Source of the DNA: DATLYH01 sp035575035 | Lineage (GTDB): Bacteria > Planctomycetota > Planctomycetia > Gemmatales > Gemmataceae | Reading direction: 5' to 3' | Assembly: GCA_035575035.1 (NCBI GenBank) | Contig: DATLYH010000243.1 | Span: forward strand, 1-21,273 | Length of the DNA: 21,273 nt | In this document: in pieces, positions 7,245 through 15,570 of the stretch | How positions within the stretch are numbered: the stretch's first letter is position 1 | Layout: each line of letters opens with the position of its first letter | Made by a program: the position numbers and the translations under genes | Notes under the pieces: model-generated | The model's input: only the letters and a program-made list of their open reading frames with translations | What the model was told of the DNA's origin: nothing | Database searches by the model: none

Positions 7245-7592
7245 CAGGAACTCCGCTCCCATCTGCCGGCCGGGGGAATGCCTGTCCCGGCTCGCCGGAG
7301 AACCACCTGGGAAAAGAACCAAGATGGGAATGAATCCTCCCTATTTTGGCGCGACTACCCCCCGACGACAAGACCACTTCCCCGAACGGCGAGCCGGGAG
7401 CGTCAGCGACCAGAGCCCCCGGAGGCGCCCGACGTGTGGTGCGCCTTTGTTCAGAATTTTTCGTGCGCCTTTGTTCAGGATTTTGCGGCCGCCGTGCCAG
7501 CGCCGCGGTGCAGCCGCCCCAAATGAAACCTATAGTTGGGCAGCGACATAACCGTCACCCCGCCCGGGACTCGTGACCGCTGGGAGGATCGC
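7245..7592. other. 348-base divergent intergenic region
   Basis: This region separates the histidine kinase (-) from the 903-residue lipoprotein gene (+), so it should hold both promoters. I see the 24-bp tandem repeat at 7440-7487 and a GCCGGGAGCGTCAGCGACC stretch (7393-7411) resembling GC-rich intergenic repeats of planctomycetes. TATAGT at 7531-7536 could be a -10 box for the lipoprotein gene, but it has no matching -35. I see no convincing gene or RNA here. Confidence 0.5.
7440..7487. repeat. Two tandem 24-bp repeats
   Basis: Two copies of a 24-base unit beginning TGCGCCTTTGTTCAG lie head to tail (7440-7463 and 7464-7487) with two mismatches. The T-rich core stands out from the GC-rich surroundings. 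The position in a divergent promoter region makes a protein-binding site possible. Confidence 0.7.
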
Positions 7593-10304
7593 ATGTTGAA
7601 GAGGCACTTGCCGCGCTGGCTGGCTGCTGGGCTCCTCGTTACACTGTTTGGCTGTGGTGCATCGGCCGTCCCCACCCCGTCCGAGGAGTCGGCCCCGCCG
7701 GAGAAGCCGGCTCCGCCGGAGAAGCCGGCGGCCGCGCTGGAGGCTGCCGCCGAGGTGTCCCTGGCCGACCTGCTGACCCGGCCGCGCGCCGAGCTGGCCG
7801 CTCTTTGCGACGAGTGGGCTGGCCGCGTCCGGCTTCAGGAAAAGGCTTACCGTGACGGCACCGCCCCGTTCCTGTTGCTGCCCGACGCCCGGTTCCCCCT
7901 GGTGCTGCCGGTCTGGCGCGAGGCCCGCTTCTCGGCCCGAGTCGGGTTCAGTCTGCCCCCGTACCTGACTGAGGACCGTAAGGACAGCACCTGCGCCCTG
8001 CACCTGGCCCGTTATGGCGACAGCGAAGCCGCTCGCAAGCTGGCCGATCCGTCCGACACGGAAACTTGGCGCCGGATCGAAAATCAGTCCCGCGGCCGCA
8101 ACTACCCGGTCGAGTGGACCCGACTGGTGGCGCTGATGCAACACTCGGCTCAAATCCGGCTGGCTACCGGCGACGTGGAAGGGGCTAACCAGCTGGTCGG
8201 GCTGCACCGCCAGCTGCTCCAGGTACTTGATGCTCCGGCGGCGGGCGGTCCGCTCGGGGCCGATCTGCTGGCGCGCGGACACGACACCCTGACACGGGCG
8301 GCCCGGGCCTGGCACGCGACGAAGGACGAACGTCTGGCCAAGCAGGTTGAAGCCGAGCTGGCGGCCTGGGGCAAGGTGCCGGCTCCGACCGTCGCTGTCG
8401 CACCGGGGACTCCCCGGGCCGAGGTAGCGGCCGTGCTGGGCGGCCCGGGGCAGGGAAGGCTGGCGACCGCTGCGCCGGTTCTTCGCGCTTTCGACCTGTT
8501 CGCTCTCCCCTTCCCAGACGAGGGGGCCCAGGGGGTGTTCGCCTTCTTCGACAAATCCGATCGCCTGAGCGAGGTACTGATCACCTATCGGCCGCGTACC
8601 GGTCAGACTTATCCGGAGCCGGGGCAGCTGGCCCAGCGGCTGGCGGACCACGCGCTCGCCGGCACCGACGGCCTCCGGACGGCCGGCCTGCGCAGCCGGA
8701 CCTACCCGCTCGGCGGTCTGGAGTGCGCCGTCGCCGTGGTCATACACAACAACACGGTCGGCGCCTGGGTCCATCTGGGCAGCCCGCGACAAGGTGCGGC
8801 CGGCCCCGCGCTGAGCCGTGACCTCGGCGCTGCCCACCTCGATCGGTCGTTCGAGCAGGACCGGATCCGGCTGGCTCCCGAGCAGCGGGGCGAGACGCTG
8901 CAAGTGGACCGGACCCAGGCGCTGGCCCTGATCCGGGACCCGTTGCGCCCTGCGGAACAGATCAAGGGGGCTCCCCGAATCATTCTCTCCGGAGCAACCC
9001 TGGTGCGTGAAGCCGAGCACGATCTGCTCGGTCGGCTGATCTTGCATTACCATTTCGAGCAAGACATGCCGCCGCTGCCGGAGATCGCCCGGCCGTTGTG
9101 GGCCGCCTACGGCCCAGGCCGGCTGGCGGAAATCCAGACTTCGGGGGATAGTGCTCTGGCCCTGATCTGGGAGGATGAGCAGACGCGTTACACCCTGAGC
9201 ATACCAAACAGCGGCGGTCGAGCGGCGGCCCTGGAGGTGCAGGACCGGCGTGGGCCGGAGCAACTGGCGGAACGGGCCGCGGCCGCCGCCGCCTTGGATG
9301 CGGCAGAGCGCCGTGAACGGCTGAAGGCCGGCAAGCCTCTGGCCCGCCTGCCGCGCCACGTGGACGTCGAGTGGGCCACACGGCTGGTCCCCGTGGGGCT
9401 GGGCATGACGCGCGACCAGGTGCGGCAAACGTTGCCCGGCGGGGCAGGGGTGAGCAAGCAGGACGTGCCCGACGGCTTGCGCGCCACGTTCACCGCCAGT
9501 CCGGCCCGCACCGCGGCTCGGGTGCTCCGCGAGGTGCTGGTCCGCTGGGATTCGGCCGGCCGGGTTGGCGAGGTACGCGCGCGGTACGAAGACGGCCCGG
9601 CAGTCGCCGACAGCAGCTGGGCTCAGGGAATGCTGAACAGCTTCCGCAAGCGGGGCGGCGCCCCCTCGGGACAGCCTGCGGCGTGGGCCGTCGTCTGGGG
9701 CGACCTGCCGGCGCGGAAGCCGGCCGCTTCCGGTTACGGTTGGCAGGATGATATTACCCGGCTGACCGTCGAGCGAGACCCGGGCGGCGTCACCGTGGTA
9801 CTGCGCGACTGCCCGGCGGACTACCCAGCCGGCGTGCCGCTGCCGCCGCTGGCGTATCTGCCGCGCGGCCCGGAGGGCGTGAGCCTGGGCGAGATGCGCG
9901 AAGGGTTGCTGCGCCGCTGGGACGGCTCGGCCAGCCCGCGGCCGGATGGTACAGTGGCCTTGACGCCGGCGCGCGGGCCTTACGACGGCATCCTGGTCTG
10001 GTTCGAGAATGACCAAGTGGTGCGCATCCTGGCCCGGCACAGCCTGGAGGGGAAATCGCCGCTCCGGGCGGCCGACGCCAGCCAGGCGCTGCTTCAGACC
10101 GGGAGGCGGGAGGGCGCGGCGCTGGGCTGGCCGAACTACCGTGATGCGGCGGCCGAGAACCTGCTGCAGAGCATCGGTTGGCATGATGACCGCACCCGGG
10201 TGCGCCTCTTCTGGCAGGAGGGCAACGACGGCACGGCCCGGCTATTCACCGAATGGAAGGCAATCCGGCCGGGGGAAAACGGGAGTGCCGCCGAGCGACG
10301 CTAA
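7593..10304 (+). CDS. Large repeat-containing lipoprotein of unknown function
   Basis: I do not recognise the family. The 903-residue protein has a lipoprotein signal (MLKRHLPRWLAAGLLVTLFGC, lipidated Cys21), then a proline-rich linker containing two copies of APPEKP. The rest appears to be three or four related modules. Starts resembling GTPRAEVAAVLGGP (about 270), GMTRDQVRQTLPGG (about 601) and VSLGEMREGLLRRW (about 761) recall the SmpA/BLIP-type G-x-S/T-x-x-x-V pattern. Three modules end with a matching strand: WEDEQTRYTL (526), WQDDITRLTV (716) and WHDDRTRVRL (862). The ATG at 7593 was chosen for GGGAGGA nine bases upstream and because the signal begins there; a TTG at 7536 only adds a non-signal extension. 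The gene stands alone between a divergent and a convergent neighbour. It is probably anchored in the envelope with the modules in the periplasm. Confidence 0.85.
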   Translation: MLKRHLPRWLAAGLLVTLFGCGASAVPTPSEESAPPEKPAPPEKPAAALEAAAEVSLADLLTRPRAELAALCDEWAGRVRLQEKAYRDGTAPFLLLPDARFPLVLPVWREARFSARVGFSLPPYLTEDRKDSTCALHLARYGDSEAARKLADPSDTETWRRIENQSRGRNYPVEWTRLVALMQHSAQIRLATGDVEGANQLVGLHRQLLQVLDAPAAGGPLGADLLARGHDTLTRAARAWHATKDERLAKQVEAELAAWGKVPAPTVAVAPGTPRAEVAAVLGGPGQGRLATAAPVLRAFDLFALPFPDEGAQGVFAFFDKSDRLSEVLITYRPRTGQTYPEPGQLAQRLADHALAGTDGLRTAGLRSRTYPLGGLECAVAVVIHNNTVGAWVHLGSPRQGAAGPALSRDLGAAHLDRSFEQDRIRLAPEQRGETLQVDRTQALALIRDPLRPAEQIKGAPRIILSGATLVREAEHDLLGRLILHYHFEQDMPPLPEIARPLWAAYGPGRLAEIQTSGDSALALIWEDEQTRYTLSIPNSGGRAAALEVQDRRGPEQLAERAAAAAALDAAERRERLKAGKPLARLPRHVDVEWATRLVPVGLGMTRDQVRQTLPGGAGVSKQDVPDGLRATFTASPARTAARVLREVLVRWDSAGRVGEVRARYEDGPAVADSSWAQGMLNSFRKRGGAPSGQPAAWAVVWGDLPARKPAASGYGWQDDITRLTVERDPGGVTVVLRDCPADYPAGVPLPPLAYLPRGPEGVSLGEMREGLLRRWDGSASPRPDGTVALTPARGPYDGILVWFENDQVVRILARHSLEGKSPLRAADASQALLQTGRREGAALGWPNYRDAAAENLLQSIGWHDDRTRVRLFWQEGNDGTARLFTEWKAIRPGENGSAAERR

Positions 10305-10376
10305 GCTGACAGGACCCTGGCCGGGTCGAGCGGCGGCGTTTCGCGGCCCGGGCCGGTGGGGTGCTTCTGCGGGGGA

Positions 10377-11090
10377 TCAGCCGCCGGTCTCCTCCGGTAG
10401 GTACAGGATTCGCCCGCACGACTTGCAAAGCACGAACTGCCCCATGAGCAGGTCGTTGTAGCTCTGGGCCGTGATCTCGGTGTAGCAGGCCGAGCAGGTC
10501 CGATTCATCACGGCCGCCATGGCATCCTCGCCGCGATGGCCTACCAGCCGCTCGTACTGCGCCCGGATGTCGGCCGGCAGTCCCGCCTCTATCTCCTTCA
10601 GTTCCTTCTGCGCCTGCTCCAACATGACCGCCAGCTCTGTCTGGCGTTCCCGGGCTACCTTCTCGAACTGGGCGACTTCCTCCTTGATCCGCTGGAGCTC
10701 CCGCTCCAGTGCAGGCAGCCGAGCGGCCTGCTCATCGGCCGCCAGCATCGACTCGAGGATCTCATCCTCGATCTTGGCGCAATGCTGTTTGGCCGCCGCG
10801 ATCTCGGCGTTGAGGGCGTCGTACTCCTTGCGCGTGGTCGCCTCGTTCCGCTGCTTCTCGTACTTGGCGATCTGCTGTTGCGTCGCCTTAAGCGAGACCT
10901 CTTTCTCGTGGGTCTCGACCCGCTTTCTCTTGAGCAGCTCCTGACCTTCGCGGAGTTCCTCTTCCTGGCGGGCCACCTTGGCCTGAAGGGCCCGCAGCCG
11001 CAGCGGCAGCCGGTCGATCTCGTCCTGCAGGTTCTTGGCATGCCGCCGCAGCCGGTGGATCTCGCGCAGAATCGAGACCGGGTTGGTCAT
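10377..11090 (-). CDS. Coiled-coil protein with C-terminal C4 zinc ribbon (COG1579 type)
   Basis: The 237-residue protein is almost entirely a charged coiled coil (about residues 8-165, a helical hairpin) followed by a zinc ribbon with two CxxC pairs, CSAC (Cys199, Cys202) and CKSC (Cys222, Cys225). This is the layout of the zf-RING_7/COG1579 family, whose studied members include Helicobacter HP0958 (FlgZ), an RpoN and flagellar mRNA-binding chaperone, and chlamydial CdsZ. In planctomycetes the role is not established. The ATG at 11090 follows GGAGGAGGT by five bases. An in-frame ATG at 11108 falls in the repeat and is less likely. The gene lies downstream of rpoD on the same strand but after a strong terminator, so it probably has its own promoter or depends on read-through. 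Confidence 0.88.
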   Translation of the reverse strand: MTNPVSILREIHRLRRHAKNLQDEIDRLPLRLRALQAKVARQEEELREGQELLKRKRVETHEKEVSLKATQQQIAKYEKQRNEATTRKEYDALNAEIAAAKQHCAKIEDEILESMLAADEQAARLPALERELQRIKEEVAQFEKVARERQTELAVMLEQAQKELKEIEAGLPADIRAQYERLVGHRGEDAMAAVMNRTCSACYTEITAQSYNDLLMGQFVLCKSCGRILYLPEETGG

Positions 11091-11102
11091 TGCTACCTCC
11101 TC

Positions 11103-11197
11103 CGTCATTGGTCATTGGTCATTCGTCAATCAGTCAGTGACAAGAGCAAACTCCTGGCGAATGACCAATGACCAATGACGAATGACGAATGACGAAC
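11103..11197. repeat. Inverted array of TGACGAA/TGACCAA heptamers upstream of the zinc-ribbon gene
   Basis: The arms 11103-11125 and 11158-11180 are perfect 23-bp inverted repeats made of the 7-base unit TCATTGG/TCATTCG and its complement, separated by 32 bases. Two or three further TGACGAA units extend the right side to 11197, next to the rpoD terminator. In the zinc-ribbon mRNA, the 3' arm of this stem directly abuts the Shine-Dalgarno sequence (complement of 11095-11103). Confidence 0.85.
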
Positions 11198-11228
11198 AAA
11201 AAAACCGCCGGTCCTGGGGGACCGGCGG
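11198..11228 (-). terminator. rpoD: Intrinsic terminator of the dnaG-rpoD operon
   Basis: On the minus strand CCGCCGGTCC (reading from 11228) pairs perfectly over 10 bp with GGACCGGCGG around a four-base loop. Seven T residues follow (complement of 11198-11204). It begins ten bases after the rpoD stop codon and has the classical rho-independent form. Confidence 0.92.
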
Positions 11229-11237
11229 CTCGGGTTC

Positions 11238-12887
<1,650 letters not shown>

Positions 12888-12902
12888 CCAAACCTCCTCG
12901 CC

Positions 12903-14846
12903 TCAAGACCTGGCGCCTGCCGTCGGGGAGGCGTCAGGGGTCAAGCCCAAAGTTTGCTCCTGAAGCCGCCGCAACAGCTCGATAGCCTCGGCATCGTCAC
13001 TGGCGGCTTGCAGTTGGTGTCGCAGCCGCTGCACCTCGGGGAGCAGCCGGCGGCGGCGGAACTCGGCCAGCAGCTGCCGCAACCGAGCCGGACGATCCGG
13101 GATGGCCCGGCCGACATCGTGCAACCGCAGGGCACAGTCCGCCAGCGGGCGGTTGTCCACGACCAGCGGCCGCAGGTGGTCCAGGTCGGGGGGGTGCCCC
13201 TCGGCCTGGAGCCGGTAGAGCCCTTCCAGTAGGCGGCGCAGCCCCGGATGGTGGACATCCGCAGGACCGACCTCAGCCGCCGCCACCGGCACCAGCGCTG
13301 GATCGGCCAGGAGCATCTCCAATAGCTGCCGCTCGGCCGGATCGGCCGGGGCCTGTCGCACCGGGGCGGCCGACGGCTCCCGGCGGACGCCGACCGGCTC
13401 TCCAGGACGGCGTTGCTGCCGCCGCAACTCTTCCAGCCGTTTCCAGACATTCCGTTCTTGCAGCCCCATGCGCTGGGCGATCCGGGTCACCACCAGCTGG
13501 CGCTTGATAGCGCCGGCCTGGCCGGGCATCTCGGGTGCCAGGGCGATGACGCTTAGCACCGCGTCAACCGCCCGCCGCCGGCCCTCGATGCTCTGGGCCG
13601 ACTCGGCAGCCAGGACCCGGTTCAACTTGAAGTCCAGCGCATCGACCGCGCCATCCAGCGCCTGCCGGAACGGCTCCGGTCCCTGCTGCACCAGCAGGTC
13701 GCAGGGATCGAGCCCTTCGGGCAGGGTAGCGATGGCCAGGTCCACCTCTTGGCTGACGAAAATCTCCAGGGCTCGGTCCACGCCGGTGGCCCCGCCAGCG
13801 TCGGCGTCAAAGACTAAGACCACCCGCGGCACATACTGGCGGAGCCGCCGCACGTGCTGGGCGGTCAGGGCGGTCCCCATGGTGGCCACCACCGTCGGGA
13901 CCCCCATTTGGTGGGCCATCAGCACATCGGTGTACCCTTCCACCACTGCCAGGTAGCCGGCCGCCGTCGCCGCCTGCCACGCCTGGTCGAGGCCGTACAG
14001 ATGCTCCCCCTTATTAAACAGCGGCGTGGCGGAAGAGTTGTAGTATTTCGGGGCCCGTGCCGATAAAGGCGAAGACGGCAGAATCCGGCCGCCAAAGGCG
14101 ATCGGTTGACCGCGCCGGTCGCGGATGGGGAATATCACCCGGTCCCGGAAGCGGTCGTAGTAGCCCCCCTCACCCCTCCCCTTCTCTCCCTCGCCAGGGG
14201 GAGAGGGGGAGGGGTGAGGGGTCCGCCGGGCCAACAGGCCGACTTTCTCCAAGATTTCGAGCGGCAGCTTGGCTTGCACGGCTCGCTGCAACAGCCAGTC
14301 GCCATCGGGGGGAGCGTATCCCAGCCCGAAGCGGCGCACCGTCTCGCCCGTCAGCCGGCGCTCCCCCAGGTAGCGGCGAGCCGCCTCGGCCACAGGGGAG
14401 TCGAGCAGGCAGCGCTGGTATTGCTCGGCCGCCCATCTTACCAAATCAAGCATAAGGGCGCGGCCTCCGGCTTGAGAGGACGCGCCCTTTTTTTCGAGGA
14501 CGATTCCGGCGCGGCGGGCCAAAAGCTCCAGCGCTTCGTTGAAATCGACCCGCTCGTATTCCTGAACAAAAGTAATAACGTCGCCGTATTTACCACAGGA
14601 CCAACAGCGGTAATTTTGGAAGCGGGCGTCAACCTGGAAGGAGGGATTGCGGTCGTCGTGGAAGGGACAGAGGCCCTTGTGGACCTTCCCGGCGGGGCGG
14701 AGCGCTACGTAAGCGCCAACGACATCCACGATGTCATTAGCCTCTTTGACCTGCTTGATCAGGGCTACCCGATCGTCCGCCAAGGGGCACCCGCATGCAG
14801 GCCAGAACCGGACGAACGGTGGAGAAGCGACTACCTCGGGGCGCAT
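12903..14846 (-). CDS. dnaG: DNA primase DnaG with an in-frame palindromic insert
   Basis: DnaG makes the RNA primers for DNA replication. Numbered from the ATG at 14846 (647 residues), the CHC2 zinc-binding domain is at about 45-115 with Cys60, His63, Cys81 and Cys84. The core follows with YYDRFRDRVIFPI (229-241) and GRILP. The TOPRIM acids are in VVEGYTDV (Glu303) and FDADAGG (Asp347, Asp349), with EGLDPCD at about 377. The C-terminal third resembles the helicase-binding domain. Residues 209-227, just before YYDRFR, are a Pro/Gly/Glu-rich stretch encoded by the 14166-14221 palindrome and absent from typical DnaG. The start is uncertain. Conserved sequence begins near ADDRVALIKQVKEANDIVDVVG, and a TTG at 14783 directly before it would fit the usual family length. 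The frame is open back to a TTG at 14918. No candidate has a strong ribosome binding site. Confidence 0.95.
   Translation of the reverse strand: MRPEVVASPPFVRFWPACGCPLADDRVALIKQVKEANDIVDVVGAYVALRPAGKVHKGLCPFHDDRNPSFQVDARFQNYRCWSCGKYGDVITFVQEYERVDFNEALELLARRAGIVLEKKGASSQAGGRALMLDLVRWAAEQYQRCLLDSPVAEAARRYLGERRLTGETVRRFGLGYAPPDGDWLLQRAVQAKLPLEILEKVGLLARRTPHPSPSPPGEGEKGRGEGGYYDRFRDRVIFPIRDRRGQPIAFGGRILPSSPLSARAPKYYNSSATPLFNKGEHLYGLDQAWQAATAAGYLAVVEGYTDVLMAHQMGVPTVVATMGTALTAQHVRRLRQYVPRVVLVFDADAGGATGVDRALEIFVSQEVDLAIATLPEGLDPCDLLVQQGPEPFRQALDGAVDALDFKLNRVLAAESAQSIEGRRRAVDAVLSVIALAPEMPGQAGAIKRQLVVTRIAQRMGLQERNVWKRLEELRRQQRRPGEPVGVRREPSAAPVRQAPADPAERQLLEMLLADPALVPVAAAEVGPADVHHPGLRRLLEGLYRLQAEGHPPDLDHLRPLVVDNRPLADCALRLHDVGRAIPDRPARLRQLLAEFRRRRLLPEVQRLRHQLQAASDDAEAIELLRRLQEQTLGLTPDASPTAGARS
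14166..14221. repeat. 56-nt palindromic repeat element inside dnaG
   Basis: CCCCTCACCCCTCCCC (14166-14181) and its exact complement (14206-14221) form the outer 16 bp of a 25-bp stem. The inner nine pairs include only two G/T wobbles, around a six-base loop. On the dnaG strand it encodes TPHPSPSPPGEGEKGRGEGG. The sequence type (CCTCACCCCTCCCC...) matches a palindromic repeat I know from intergenic regions of many high-GC bacteria, often mistranslated as HPSPxxGEG. Confidence 0.88.
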
Positions 14847-15102
14847 CCACTCGGTCCGGTTTCTGGGTTCCAAATGAGTGCGAAGAAGGCGAGCCAACGG
14901 CAGGTGGACCGATTGCAAGTATCAGGGGGGAGGACAGAACCTGTTGTCCTCACGGGTAATTGACCCCGGCCCGGAAGCAATCCGCAACACAACCCGCCGG
15001 TTACCCGCCAGCGAGGGTTTTGGCCACGTGCCGTCTTCCATTCATTTGGCGCCGGGTACGATGAGGAACCTGGCGCGCCTTTCTTCTCGATCCGGTCTTC
15101 TC

Positions 15103-15154
15103 AGCGCAAGATTAAGCAATTAGCTCGCTTATTCCAAGGCTAATCCCTTGCGCT
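15103..15154 (-). promoter_or_regulatory. Hairpin at the 5' end of the dnaG-rpoD mRNA
   Basis: AGCGCAAG (15103-15110) and CTTGCGCT (15147-15154) pair perfectly, and ATT(A)AGC with GCTAAT extends the stem past a small bulge. On the minus strand the outer stem begins at the position expected for transcription start, seven bases after the -10 box. It may protect the 5' end or regulate the operon. The leader is about 300 bases if dnaG begins at 14846. Confidence 0.55.
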
Positions 15155-15160
15155 GGCAAA

Positions 15161-15189
15161 ATTATAGCCACCGGGTCAAAATCCGTCAA
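15161..15189 (-). promoter_or_regulatory. Near-consensus sigma-70 promoter of dnaG-rpoD
   Basis: On the minus strand TTGACG (15189-15184) is followed after exactly 17 bases by TATAAT (15166-15161). This is the best promoter in the window: five of six bases in the -35, a perfect -10 and ideal spacing. It points to dnaG-rpoD, so the sigma factor probably drives its own operon. Confidence 0.85.
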
Positions 15190-15570
15190 GCTGGGCAAAA
15201 GCCGGCGGTCAGCCCGCCTGTTTGCCTCATCCCGTTTTCTGATAAATGGTTAACCCCGCCGGGACCGGACAGACTCGGCGGTCGGCACAACTTATCCGCA
15301 CGCCGCACGCCGTACAGCTGACGGCTTGGCCGCGGGCGGATGAATCTTCCTGCGCCAACTCGTCTTGGGAAGGTTCTCCTCCGAATTCGGGTCTCCCCTG
15401 CTAAACACGGAGCCTCTCCTCAGAGCCCGGAGCGTCTGCGACGGGGGCTGCCTCCCAGCACGGGCCGGACCCGCCGTGCCCGCCTTGCGCTGAACAACCT
15501 GCCGGTCGGTAGCCGAAGATTGAGGAAGTGCAGGTCGAACCGCTGGTCACGGTGACGAAAGGAGACAGGG

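Larger units (their letters stand above)
14847..15570. other. 724-base divergent region between dnaG and the thioredoxin-fold gene
   Basis: This holds the dnaG promoter (15161-15189) and its leader hairpin (15103-15154). Further right, 15294-15341 can fold as nested stems (ATCCGC/GCGGAT outside GCCGT/ACGGC), perhaps in the leader of the gene at 15571. Unlike many dnaG loci there is no rpsU (ribosomal protein S21) gene here. No tRNA or convincing extra gene was found. Part of 14847-14918 could be coding if dnaG starts further upstream. Confidence 0.55.

Noticed and set aside
7440..7487. Possible CRISPR-like repeats
   Set aside because: Only two directly abutting copies with no spacers and no cas genes nearby.
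7530..10184. An 884-codon open frame on the minus strand opposite the large lipoprotein gene
   Set aside because: It is the shadow of the plus-strand gene in GC-rich DNA: no ribosome binding site, no recognisable domain and an unnatural composition, while the plus frame has a signal peptide and repeats.
10305..10376. Possible terminator between the large lipoprotein gene and the zinc-ribbon gene
   Set aside because: The region is GC-rich with a possible short CCGGG/CCCGG pairing, but I could not draw a convincing stem and there is no T tract.
14847..14918. N-terminal extension of DnaG to the TTG at 14918
   Set aside because: The added residues do not resemble DnaG and no ribosome binding site precedes this TTG.
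15190..15560. Possible structured RNA or tRNA in the dnaG upstream region
   Set aside because: Some short stems can be drawn, but no cloverleaf, no known riboswitch core and no conserved RNA motif could be recognised.
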